This document shows positions 1-6,581 of a DNA stretch of 8,526 bases, in pieces. Source of the stretch: Desulfosporosinus sp. (GTDB lineage: Bacteria; Bacillota; Desulfitobacteriia; Desulfitobacteriales; Desulfitobacteriaceae); the NCBI GenBank assembly GCA_003132105.1, contig PKWS01000223.1, positions 1-8,526 of the forward strand. Reading direction: 5' to 3'. A program made the position numbers and the translations under genes. Each line of letters begins with the position of its first letter. Position 1 is the stretch's first letter. The notes beneath the pieces were generated by a model that saw only the letters and a list, made by a program, of their open reading frames with translations, did not search any database and was not told where the DNA came from.

Positions 1-1
1 T

Positions 2-288
2 TTCCGAGCAAAGGTTTGGGAATATTGTAAAAAGGAACAGATACTGGCAGGGATTAGCAAAAAAAAGAAGAATTAAAGATGATAATAAACTTGTAACAGA
101 AGCATCAGCTAGCAAGGCACTGATACTGCTCTATGGAGCATACCCGAATCACTGGCAGGGAATTGGCAAAAGAATTGGGAGTATCCGAAACAGCAATCAC
201 CAAGATGATTACCAGAGGGTTGGATGATCAGCGAGATAGAAAAGAATGGATGGTATTATGTCATTGTCAGGTTTGACCCCTTAAAGTC
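2..288 (+). pseudogene. Frameshifted remnant of a winged helix-turn-helix protein, cut by window start
   Basis: No single frame is open across this stretch, but protein-like sequence continues if the frame is changed. From 2 the second frame reads FRAKVWEYCKKEQILAG and stops at 74-76. The third frame is open from the window edge and reads TEASASKALILLYGAYPN over 96-149. The first frame from about 148 reads ITGRELAKELGVSETAITKM, a textbook helix-turn-helix. The second frame from about 233 reads EIEKNGWYYVIVRFDP, which looks like the wing. Each switch is in the +1 direction, and the first falls at an A8 run (59-66). The joined order (helix, recognition helix, wing) resembles MarR-like or other winged-helix DNA-binding domains, but the parent family is not recognised. 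An alternative is that an upstream gene truly ends at 74-76 and only 78-288 is the remnant. The right edge is approximate; the last frame stays open to 398-400 without protein-like content. Confidence 0.5.
43..161 (+). repeat. Pair of 11-bp direct repeats
   Basis: ACTGGCAGGGA occurs at 43-53 and again at 151-161, 108 bp apart. Both copies are followed by a similar stretch (TTAGCAAAA and ATTGGCAAAA). Both lie inside the broken helix-turn-helix remnant. It may be a trace of a local duplication or chance similarity. Confidence 0.4.
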
Positions 289-361
289 CTGCACTTCTAT
301 CTCTCTGATAAAAATGATTATAGCACGATATTTAGTGATAGAGCGGAGAGGCAACAGTGTT

Positions 362-400
362 TCACCAAGAGAGCAATGGGGATTTGATTTGCCTTGGTGA
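362..400 (+). other. Bulged hairpin, possible weak terminator
   Basis: TCACCAAG (362-369) is exactly complementary to CTTGGTGA (393-400). Inside it GCAA (373-376) pairs with TTGC (389-392), leaving a three-base bulge on the left and a 12-base loop. The following bases, GTAATTTTGT, are only moderately T-rich, so it is a poor classical intrinsic terminator. It could end transcription of the broken upstream gene or form part of the leg operon leader. Confidence 0.35.
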
Positions 401-479
401 GTAATTTTGTAAGGTGGGAAAATAGTTTCCTAAACTTTGTTAGTTTCAAATAAGTGCGATTTATATAGGGGATAGAAAT

Positions 480-512
480 ATGGATGTGCATGTGTTGAAA
501 AATTTCATTTGA
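480..512 (+). CDS. Possible leader peptide ORF, 10 codons
   Basis: ATG at 480-482 opens a ten-codon frame, MDVHVLKNFI, ending in TGA at 510-512. It is preceded by AGGGGAT (467-473) with a 6-nt spacer, a usable ribosome binding site. It ends 36 nt before the legB start. There is no run of one regulatory amino acid codon and no attenuator pair was seen, so translation is a suggestion only. A match of this size can arise by chance. Confidence 0.2.
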   Translation: MDVHVLKNFI

Positions 513-532
513 CCTTATGCTTTATAATAACT

Positions 533-540
533 AGGGAGGT
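533..540 (+). promoter_or_regulatory. Ribosome binding site fixing the TTG start of legB
   Basis: AGGGAGGT lies 8 nt before TTG at 549-551. No ATG or GTG in the same frame lies near a comparable site, and the family N-terminus (NKILVTGADGFIGSH) begins directly at this TTG. The strong site with a weak start codon fixes the start. Confidence 0.85.
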
Positions 541-548
541 AGACATTT

Positions 549-1529
549 TTGAATAAAATCCTTGTTACCGGTGCTGATGGTTTTATAGGTAGCCATCTTG
601 TAGAACAACTTATAAAAAAAGGTGAAAAAGTAAAAGCCTTTGTTTACTATAATTCATTTAACACCTGGGGATGGCTTGATACGTTTCCCAAAGAGCTGCT
701 AGCTGAAATAGAAATATTTGCTGGGGATATCCGTGATCCCAACGGAGTAAGAACAGCAATGAATGAGGTGGATGAGGTTTTCCATCTTGCGGCCTTAATA
801 GCAATTCCATTTAGCTATCATTCGCCTGATTCGTACGTTGATACTAATATTAAAGGTACACTGAATGTATTGCAGGCAGCTAGAGATTTGGGAACTAAAA
901 GAGTCCTGGTAACATCTACCTCAGAGGTCTATGGCACTGCACAGTATGTACCCATCGATGAGTTACACCCATTTCAAGGGCAATCTCCTTATTCGGCGAC
1001 AAAAATAGGGGCTGACAGACTAGCAGAGAGCTTTTATCGTAGCTTTGAAATGCCCATTACCATAGTACGTCCGTTTAACACCTATGGACCGCGTCAATCG
1101 GCTAGGGCAGTGATTCCGACCGTTATTACCCAGCTTTTATCTGGAATGACGGAAATAAAGCTAGGTTCGCTTACTCCAACTCGAGATTTTAATTATGTAA
1201 AAGATACTGTCCAGGGCTTTATTGACATTGCCAGGTCGGATAAAACCATTGGACAGGAGATTAATATAGCGACCCAGCAGGAGATCTCAATCGGTCAGCT
1301 TGCACAGGAATTAATTGATCAGATTAACCCAATTGCAAGGATAATTTGTGACGAGCAAAGACTTCGTCCAGACAAAAGCGAGATAAACAGGCTATTGGGC
1401 TCAAATAAAAAAATTAGAGAACTTACAGGCTGGGAGCCAAAGTACAGTTTTAAAGAAGGGCTGGCCGAGACCATTGCGTTTCTTAAGGAGAATTTAAGCA
1501 GATATAAAGCAGATATTTATAACCTGTAG
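549..1529 (+). CDS. legB: NAD-dependent nucleotide-sugar 4,6-dehydratase (LegB type)
   Basis: Extended short-chain dehydrogenase, 326 aa, the usual length for the family. It catalyses the first committed step to legionaminic acid: conversion of a nucleotide-linked GlcNAc to the 4-keto-6-deoxy sugar, with tightly bound NAD. Seen in the sequence are the Rossmann motif GADGFIG (8-14), the cofactor-side HLAA (79-82), the dehydratase motif TSTSEVYG (122-129) with Ser/Thr and Glu at catalytic positions, and the Tyr148-x3-Lys152 pair in SPYSATK. The stretch RPFNTYGPRQ (174-183) and the following AVIP are typical of LegB-like dehydratases. It starts at TTG and leads the operon; legC follows after 21 nt. 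The Campylobacter enzyme uses GDP-GlcNAc and other LegB proteins are described with UDP-GlcNAc. The downstream ptmE makes GDP the likelier carrier here. The closest alternative is a generic UDP-sugar dehydratase, but the gene set argues for LegB. Confidence 0.9.
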   Translation: MNKILVTGADGFIGSHLVEQLIKKGEKVKAFVYYNSFNTWGWLDTFPKELLAEIEIFAGDIRDPNGVRTAMNEVDEVFHLAALIAIPFSYHSPDSYVDTNIKGTLNVLQAARDLGTKRVLVTSTSEVYGTAQYVPIDELHPFQGQSPYSATKIGADRLAESFYRSFEMPITIVRPFNTYGPRQSARAVIPTVITQLLSGMTEIKLGSLTPTRDFNYVKDTVQGFIDIARSDKTIGQEINIATQQEISIGQLAQELIDQINPIARIICDEQRLRPDKSEINRLLGSNKKIRELTGWEPKYSFKEGLAETIAFLKENLSRYKADIYNL

Positions 1530-1550
1530 TAACTATTAGGAAGTGATCTT

Positions 1551-2717
1551 ATGGATAAATTAATACCATTATCAGTTCCCAACCTGAAGGGTAACGAACT
1601 GAAATATGTAACTGATGCAATAGAAACCGAATGGGTGTCTGCTGGCGGAGCATACATAGACAGATATGAAACGGAATTTGCTGATTATTTAAACGTGGAA
1701 ACAGCCGTTGCATGTCAGAGCGGAACTGCTGGCTTACATTTAGCCTTAATTTTATCGGGTGTGGAAAAGGATCATGAAGTAATAGTGCCAACGCTGACAT
1801 TTATAGCTGCTGTAAATCCAGTGAAATATTTACAGGCCTATCCTATTTTTATGGATTGCGATGATTCTTTGTGCATGGATATGGGTAAATTGAAGGAGTT
1901 TTGCCAGGCAGAATGTGATTTTATAGACAATGAACTAATTAACAAGTCAACCGGAAAACATATAAAAGCAGTGGTTGTTGTGCATGTTTTTGGCAATATG
2001 GCAGATATGCCAGCGGTTATGGATATTGCCGAAAAATATAACCTCAAAGTAATTGAGGATGCTACAGAGGCATTAGGAACCTACTACCTAGAGGGTAGGT
2101 ATAAAGGTAAATTCGCAGGGACAATTGCAGATATAGGAGTGTATTCCTTTAACGGCAATAAAATTATTACGACCGGTGGAGGGGGAATGATGGTCTCTAG
2201 TGATACAGACATTATGAAAAGAGCCAAATATCTGTCTACACAGGCAAAGGACGATGCCGTCGATTTCATACATAATGAGGTTGGCTATAATTATAGAATG
2301 ACCAACCTACAGGCAGCACTAGGGGTCGCACAGTTGGAACAGCTTGAGCACTTTATTTCTATAAAGAAAGAAAACTATAGTATATACAAAAGTAGTATAA
2401 ATGATGAAATTAACGGTTTGAGGATGTTGGGCTTCCGAGACGATATAAGACCAAATTATTGGTTTTATTCTGTCTATATAGTGAATACCGAAAAATACTC
2501 CCGCAAGAAGATAATTGAAAGTTTGGCGAACGATCATATACAATCCCGCCCTATATGGGGACTGATTCATGAACAAAAACCTTATTTGCATGCCCAAACT
2601 TATAAGATTGAGAAGGCATTTGACTATTATAACAGGGTAGTCAATATTCCCTGTAGCAGCAATCTGTCTGCTGATGAGGTGAATAAAGTTATTGAGAAAA
2701 TCAGTGTTATTTCATAA
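1551..2717 (+). CDS. legC: PLP-dependent sugar aminotransferase (LegC, DegT/DnrJ/EryC1 family)
   Basis: 388 aa; it transfers an amino group, normally from glutamate, to C4 of the 4-keto-6-deoxy intermediate made by LegB. DegT/DnrJ/EryC1 hallmarks are present. There is an N-terminal substrate region with WVSAGGAYIDRYE (28-40), and SGTAGLHLAL (57-66) for phosphate binding. IEDATEALG (168-176) carries the Asp that contacts the PLP ring nitrogen. The PLP lysine is K204 in SFNGNKIITTGGGGM, and GYNYRMTNLQAALG (245-258) is the conserved helix. An insert around 105-135 before the VVVVHVFGNMADM strand fits LegC-type members rather than shorter PseC proteins. The start is ATG at 1551 with AGGAAGTG (1538-1545) upstream. 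The TAA stop at 2715-2717 sits within the translation start region of the next gene, so the two are probably coupled. Product assignment within the pathway rests on neighbours as well as motifs. Confidence 0.9.
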   Translation: MDKLIPLSVPNLKGNELKYVTDAIETEWVSAGGAYIDRYETEFADYLNVETAVACQSGTAGLHLALILSGVEKDHEVIVPTLTFIAAVNPVKYLQAYPIFMDCDDSLCMDMGKLKEFCQAECDFIDNELINKSTGKHIKAVVVVHVFGNMADMPAVMDIAEKYNLKVIEDATEALGTYYLEGRYKGKFAGTIADIGVYSFNGNKIITTGGGGMMVSSDTDIMKRAKYLSTQAKDDAVDFIHNEVGYNYRMTNLQAALGVAQLEQLEHFISIKKENYSIYKSSINDEINGLRMLGFRDDIRPNYWFYSVYIVNTEKYSRKKIIESLANDHIQSRPIWGLIHEQKPYLHAQTYKIEKAFDYYNRVVNIPCSSNLSADEVNKVIEKISVIS

Positions 2718-2733
2718 AAAGGGGATGGAGATA

Positions 2734-3774
2734 TTGGGTATAGTGACACTGGTTATTGCTGAAGAGCGAAGTGTACTGGAGGCGATGAAACAATTAGATG
2801 CAACAGCCAGGCAAATACTGCTGGTTGCTGAAGACAATAAATTGAAAGCGATTATTACTGACGGAGACATTAGAAGGCATTTACTGCGCGGAGGTAAGTT
2901 AGAGGACAAAGTAAAAGATATCGCCAATTATAATCCGCGTTTTATATATGAAAAAGATAAGGATAATTCGCGAGAAATAATGAGGAAATGGTCAATATTA
3001 TCTTTGCCGGTGGTGAATGAAAAGCTCGAAATACAATCCGTTGTTTTTGTGCATGATTACGAGATTGGACGTAACCATTCTGTAAGTGCACCTGTCGTAA
3101 TAATGGCAGGAGGATTGGGGACGAGGCTTCATCCGTATACAAAAATATTACCGAAGCCACTCATTCCCATTGGTGAAATACCCATTACTGAGCATATAAT
3201 TAATCGCTTTATGGAGTATGAATGCAACGAGTTCCATTTAATTGTCAATCATAAAAAAAATATGATCAAGGCTTACTTTAGCGAAGTTGAAAAGGATTAT
3301 AAAATAGAATTTCATGATGAGGATATACCATTAGGCACAGGTGGTGGACTTAGACTGCTTAAAGGAAAGGTGGAGACGACCTTTTTTTTGACTAATTGTG
3401 ATGTACTAATCAGAGCCAATTATAAAGAGATATATGACTTTCATAAGCAAAATAGAAATATGATTACGATAGTAGCAGCATACAAACATCTCACGATTCC
3501 TTACGGAATAATTAATATGGATAGCAACGGTGAAATAGCTACAATGGTAGAAAAGCCCGAATACTCATTTTTGACCAATACCGGCTTTTATGTTGTGGAA
3601 CCCGAAGTTGTAGATAGGCTTGAGGATGATAAAGCTGTAGGCTTCCCTGATATAATTGAGAAGCAAAAAAGCCTGGGCGAAAAGATAGGGGTTTTTCCTG
3701 TTAGCGAAAAATGTTGGCTCGATATGGGACAGCTTGAAGAGTTGGAGGGAATGAGGAAAGAATTGGAGGTGTGA
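2734..3774 (+). CDS. ptmE: Sugar-1-phosphate nucleotidyltransferase with N-terminal CBS pair (PtmE type, probable GlcN-1-P guanylyltransferase)
   Basis: 346 aa from the chosen start. An N-terminal tandem CBS module spans about 5-112, with TDGD at 42-45 and LPVV at 91-94. A nucleotidyltransferase domain follows, with the signature AGGLGTRL (125-132) and PKP (140-142). It also has metal-binding NCD (221-223), EKP (273-275) and WLDMG (328-332). Campylobacter PtmE has this architecture and makes GDP-glucosamine, so a GDP-linked route is inferred. CBS modules bind adenine nucleotides and may regulate the enzyme. The start is uncertain. TTG at 2734 has AAGGGG (2719-2724) 9 nt upstream and gives a family-like N-terminus. 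ATG at 2725 has that site directly abutting it. TTG at 2692 would overlap legC and add a tail unlike the family. The stop is 4 nt before legH. A T8 run (3382-3389) lies inside the catalytic domain. Specificity for GTP over UTP or CTP cannot be read from the sequence. Confidence 0.82.
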   Translation: MGIVTLVIAEERSVLEAMKQLDATARQILLVAEDNKLKAIITDGDIRRHLLRGGKLEDKVKDIANYNPRFIYEKDKDNSREIMRKWSILSLPVVNEKLEIQSVVFVHDYEIGRNHSVSAPVVIMAGGLGTRLHPYTKILPKPLIPIGEIPITEHIINRFMEYECNEFHLIVNHKKNMIKAYFSEVEKDYKIEFHDEDIPLGTGGGLRLLKGKVETTFFLTNCDVLIRANYKEIYDFHKQNRNMITIVAAYKHLTIPYGIINMDSNGEIATMVEKPEYSFLTNTGFYVVEPEVVDRLEDDKAVGFPDIIEKQKSLGEKIGVFPVSEKCWLDMGQLEELEGMRKELEV

Positions 3775-3778
3775 GTGC

Positions 3779-4423
3779 GTGAACAAAATTGTTCTAGTAG
3801 GTGCAGGTGGACATGCACTCAGTGTCATAGATAGCATCCAATCAAATGGGAAATACGAAATCGTTGGAATTACTGACGCGGGCGCTGTTGTCGGTGAGAA
3901 GGTATTAGACTATGAAGTTATAGGTAATGATGCCATATTAAATTCTGTATTTGATAGCGGTGTTAAGTATGCTTTTGTTACAGTTGGAAGTATTGAAAAT
4001 ACTTCTTTGAGAAAAAAACTGTTTTGTATGCTTAAGGATATAGGCTTTATCATACCAGCGATAGTCGATACTTCTTCAAATATCGGAAGTGATGTATGGC
4101 TTGGCGAGGGTGCTTACGTAGGAAAAAACACTGTAGTTAATACTAAGAGCATTATAGGAGATATGGCGATCATAAATACGGGTGCTATTATAGAGCATTG
4201 CTGTAGTATCGATGAATTCACTCATATAGGGCCTGGCGCTGTTATATGTGGGGATGTTAAAATAGGCGCACGTACACATGTAGGCGCAAATGCTACGGTT
4301 ATTCAAGGCGTAATAATTGGAGATAACAGTATGATAGGAGCTGGAAGCATTGTTGTCAAAAATGTGCCAAGTAAGGTTATTGCGTACGGTAATCCGTGTA
4401 AAGTGGTGAGAAATAATGAGTGA
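3779..4423 (+). CDS. legH: Sugar O/N-acetyltransferase of the PglD/NeuD family (LegH)
   Basis: 214 aa, normal for PglD-like enzymes. It is expected to transfer acetyl from acetyl-CoA to the C4 amino group installed by LegC, giving the 2,4-diacetamido sugar nucleotide. The N-terminal Rossmann-like subdomain starts with VGAGGHALSV (7-16), the sugar-nucleotide binding loop of PglD. From about residue 98 the protein is a left-handed beta-helix of hexapeptide repeats (for example NIGSDV, WLGEGA, KIGARTHVG, VIIGDNSMIG). H140 in GAIIEHCCSID corresponds to the PglD catalytic histidine, and a second histidine (H149) precedes GPGA. The GTG start at 3779 is fixed by GGAGGTG (3765-3771), which overlaps the ptmE stop. 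The last 8 nt overlap legI. The acyl group is presumed to be acetyl; some nonulosonate pathways add other N-acyl groups. Confidence 0.85.
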   Translation: MNKIVLVGAGGHALSVIDSIQSNGKYEIVGITDAGAVVGEKVLDYEVIGNDAILNSVFDSGVKYAFVTVGSIENTSLRKKLFCMLKDIGFIIPAIVDTSSNIGSDVWLGEGAYVGKNTVVNTKSIIGDMAIINTGAIIEHCCSIDEFTHIGPGAVICGDVKIGARTHVGANATVIQGVIIGDNSMIGAGSIVVKNVPSKVIAYGNPCKVVRNNE

Positions 4424-5414
4424 CATTTTCATAATAGCCGAGGCCGGAGTAAACCATAACGGCGATATAAAACTGGCTAAAAAATTGATAGACGCCGCAA
4501 AAAGCACAGGAGCAGATGCAGTAAAATTTCAAACCTTTAAAGCAGAGAGTCTTGTGTCAAAAGTGGCGCAAAAAGCAGACTATCAAAAACAAGCTACTGA
4601 GACTGATGAAAGTCAGCTGGAAATGCTTAAGAAACTGGAGCTATCTTTCAGCGATTTTAAGGACCTTAAAAAGTATTGTGAGGGAAAGGAAATATTATTT
4701 CTTTCCACGCCCTTTGATTTCGATAGCATAGATTTCTTAGAAAGTCTTGAAATGCCTATATATAAAGTGCCGTCTGGAGAGATAACTAACCTGCCTTACC
4801 TGATGAAAATAGCAAGCACCGGCAAGCCAGTGATAATGTCAACGGGGATGAGTGACTTGGATGAGGTGGGGTTGGCATTAGAGGTACTCCGGGATAATGG
4901 TGCAGGAACGATAACTTTGCTACACTGTAATACCCAGTACCCTACTCCTTTTGAGGATGCCAACATCAAGGCAATGCTAACGTTGAAGGAACGTTTTGGT
5001 GTTGCAGTTGGCTATTCAGATCATACACTAGGGATTGAAGCTCCCATTGCAGCTGTGGCGCTAGGAGCTACAGTGATTGAAAAGCACTTTACTCTTGATA
5101 AAAGTATGGAGGGACCAGATCATAAGGCAAGCCTTGATCCTCAGGAACTTAAAGCCATGGTGACATCTATCAGGAATATTGAACTCGCTTTAGGGGATGG
5201 CATAAAACGACCATCAAGATCTGAAACATCGAATAAAGAAGTAGCTCGGAAAAGCATTGTTGCCACGCGAAATATAGTTAAAGGTGAAATTTTTACTGAA
5301 GATAATTTGACCATCAAGCGTCCCGGTAATGGGATTTCTCCTATGAAATGGTTTGAGGTACTAGGAATGAGCGCAGAGCGTGATTTTTGCGAGGGCGAGT
5401 TGATAGAGTTATGA
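4416..5414 (+). CDS. legI: N,N'-diacetyllegionaminic acid synthase (LegI, NeuB family)
   Basis: 332 aa NeuB-type enzyme that condenses 2,4-diacetamido-2,4,6-trideoxymannose with phosphoenolpyruvate to form the nine-carbon nonulosonic acid. Residues 1-250 form the TIM barrel, with FIIAEAGVNHNGD at the start, KFQTF (37-41) and STPFD (97-101). H203 in GYSDHTLG and H224 in EKHFTLDK match the two Mn2+-binding histidines of Neisseria NeuB, with the same 21-residue separation. The C-terminal SAF (antifreeze-like) domain covers about 275-332, including KSIVATRNIVKGE and KRPGNGI. R302 is equivalent to the arginine that contacts substrate from the partner subunit. Start ATG overlaps the legH stop (shared 4416-4423), with GTGGTGAG just upstream, so expression is coupled. 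Sialic acid or pseudaminic acid synthase is the alternative; the surrounding legB/legC/legG set favours legionaminate. Confidence 0.9.
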   Translation: MSDIFIIAEAGVNHNGDIKLAKKLIDAAKSTGADAVKFQTFKAESLVSKVAQKADYQKQATETDESQLEMLKKLELSFSDFKDLKKYCEGKEILFLSTPFDFDSIDFLESLEMPIYKVPSGEITNLPYLMKIASTGKPVIMSTGMSDLDEVGLALEVLRDNGAGTITLLHCNTQYPTPFEDANIKAMLTLKERFGVAVGYSDHTLGIEAPIAAVALGATVIEKHFTLDKSMEGPDHKASLDPQELKAMVTSIRNIELALGDGIKRPSRSETSNKEVARKSIVATRNIVKGEIFTEDNLTIKRPGNGISPMKWFEVLGMSAERDFCEGELIEL

Positions 5415-6577
5415 AAAAATCAATCTGTATAGTGACTGGTACACGAGCTGAGTATGGTCTTTTAAGCCCTATTATAAAGCAACTTATAGCTACTAATAGT
5501 TTTGAGTTAAAAATTGTGGTAACGGGTATGCATCTGGCTGAAGATTTTGGTCTTACTTATAAGGAAATTGAAGCAGATGGCATTTCGATAGATGCTAAAA
5601 TTGATGTTTTGCAAAGTGATGATTCAAATAAGGCTATGTCCAAGGCCATTGGGATTGGAGTTATAGGGTTTGCAGAGTATTTTGACAAGACCCAACCTGA
5701 TATGGTTGTCGTGTTAGGGGACCGATTTGAAATATTTGCAGCTGCTATAGCTGCTGCAGTTGCTTGTATACCAATTGCTCATCTTTATGGTGGGGAAACC
5801 ACAGAAGGGGCGGTTGATGAGTTTTTTCGTCACTCTATTACTAAAATGAGTTATTTGCACTTTACGTCCACCGAGCAATACAGGCAGCGTGTTATAAATA
5901 TGGGGGAAGCACCCGACCGGGTATTCAATGTTGGAGCAACTGGTGTGGAAAACATTTTAAGTATGCATCTTATGGCTAAAGATGAGCTGGCACGAAGCAT
6001 AGAATTTGATTTGAATAGTCCATACGCCCTTGTAACCTTTCATCCGGTAACATTGGAAAAAAATACTGCGACAAAACAATTTGACGACCTTTTATCAGCT
6101 TTTGATGAGACCAACGGATTGAATTACATCTTTACAAAAGCTAATGCAGATGCAAATGGTCGGGCAATAAATAAAAAAATAGACGCCTACTGCGAAGAAA
6201 AAGGAAATGCTATTGCCTTTACATCTATGGGTGCTTTACGTTACCTATCTGCGATGAAATATTGTGAAATGGTCATTGGCAATTCTTCCAGCGGAATCAT
6301 GGAAACCCCAAGCTTCAAAAAACCTACGATCAATATTGGAGACAGGCAAAAAGGCAGGATTTGTGCAAAATCAGTCATATCTTGTGAACCGGAAAAGCAC
6401 GTTATAATCAATAGTATTGATAAGGCAAGGTCGCAGCAGTTTTTGCAAGAAATTGCTAATCAGATAAGTCCCTATGGCGATGGGAAAACTTCTGAAAAAA
6501 TTGTAGCTGTCATAAAGGATTTTTTGGATAATGACAAGATAAATCTAAAAAAGAGCTTTTATGATGTGAGGGGATAA
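5411..6577 (+). CDS. legG: Hydrolysing nucleotide-sugar 2-epimerase (LegG, NeuC family)
   Basis: 388 aa from ATG 5411. It releases the nucleotide and inverts C2, turning nucleotide-linked 2,4-diacetamido-2,4,6-trideoxyglucose (N,N'-diacetylbacillosamine) into the free manno sugar used by LegI. Family motifs are IVTGTRAEYGLL (7-18), VLGDRFE (101-107), HLYGGETTEGAVDE (124-137), H141 in FRHSITKMS, HPVT (211-214) and IGNSSSGI (289-296). The last is the nucleotide phosphate-binding loop of the GT-B-like fold. The start overlaps the legI stop by 4 nt (ATGA, 5411-5414), a classic re-initiation junction. An upstream in-frame TTG at 5387 would add an unrelated eight-residue tail and is not used here. 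The presence of a NeuC-type hydrolysing epimerase rather than a PseG-type hydrolase distinguishes this from a pseudaminic acid pathway. Plain UDP-GlcNAc 2-epimerase (sialic acid route) would not need LegB, LegC and LegH. Confidence 0.9.
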   Translation: MKKSICIVTGTRAEYGLLSPIIKQLIATNSFELKIVVTGMHLAEDFGLTYKEIEADGISIDAKIDVLQSDDSNKAMSKAIGIGVIGFAEYFDKTQPDMVVVLGDRFEIFAAAIAAAVACIPIAHLYGGETTEGAVDEFFRHSITKMSYLHFTSTEQYRQRVINMGEAPDRVFNVGATGVENILSMHLMAKDELARSIEFDLNSPYALVTFHPVTLEKNTATKQFDDLLSAFDETNGLNYIFTKANADANGRAINKKIDAYCEEKGNAIAFTSMGALRYLSAMKYCEMVIGNSSSGIMETPSFKKPTINIGDRQKGRICAKSVISCEPEKHVIINSIDKARSQQFLQEIANQISPYGDGKTSEKIVAVIKDFLDNDKINLKKSFYDVRG

Positions 6578-6581
6578 TGCT

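Larger units (their letters stand above)
289..548. other. Non-coding region upstream of the leg operon
   Basis: This 260-nt stretch holds no convincing gene. It contains a bulged hairpin at 362-400, an A+T-rich part from 401, a possible ten-codon ORF at 480-512 and the legB ribosome binding site at 533-540. A 7-nt direct repeat TAGTTTC lies at 423-429 and 441-447. The operon promoter is presumably here, but no candidate is good. TTGTTA (437-442) with TTTATA (460-465) at 17 nt is the best-spaced pair and still a weak sigma-A match. Confidence 0.5.

Noticed and set aside
431..462. Sigma-D/sigma-28-like flagellar promoter (TAAA at 431-434, TGCGATTT at 455-462)
   Set aside because: The spacing is 20 nt instead of about 15, and the -10 matches only 5 of 8 consensus bases, so it is not supported.
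523..528. Perfect TATAAT as -10 box of the leg operon
   Set aside because: Transcription would begin around 535, inside the AGGGAGGT ribosome binding site (533-540), and there is no -35 at 16-18 nt. TTGACC at 509-514 is 8 nt away and TTGAAA at 495-500 is 22 nt away.
2692..2733. Longer ptmE starting at TTG 2692 inside legC
   Set aside because: It would overlap legC by 26 nt, has no ribosome binding site, and the added residues do not resemble the CBS domain N-terminus of the family.
1549..4507. Open frames of 61-143 codons on the minus strand opposite legC, ptmE, legH and legI
   Set aside because: They lie antisense to well-recognised enzymes, lack ribosome binding sites and family motifs, and are expected shadows of the coding strand.
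5387..5410. Longer legG starting at TTG 5387
   Set aside because: It adds an eight-residue Arg-rich tail before the typical MKKSICIVTGTRAEYG start. ATG 5411 overlaps the legI stop in the standard ATGA arrangement.
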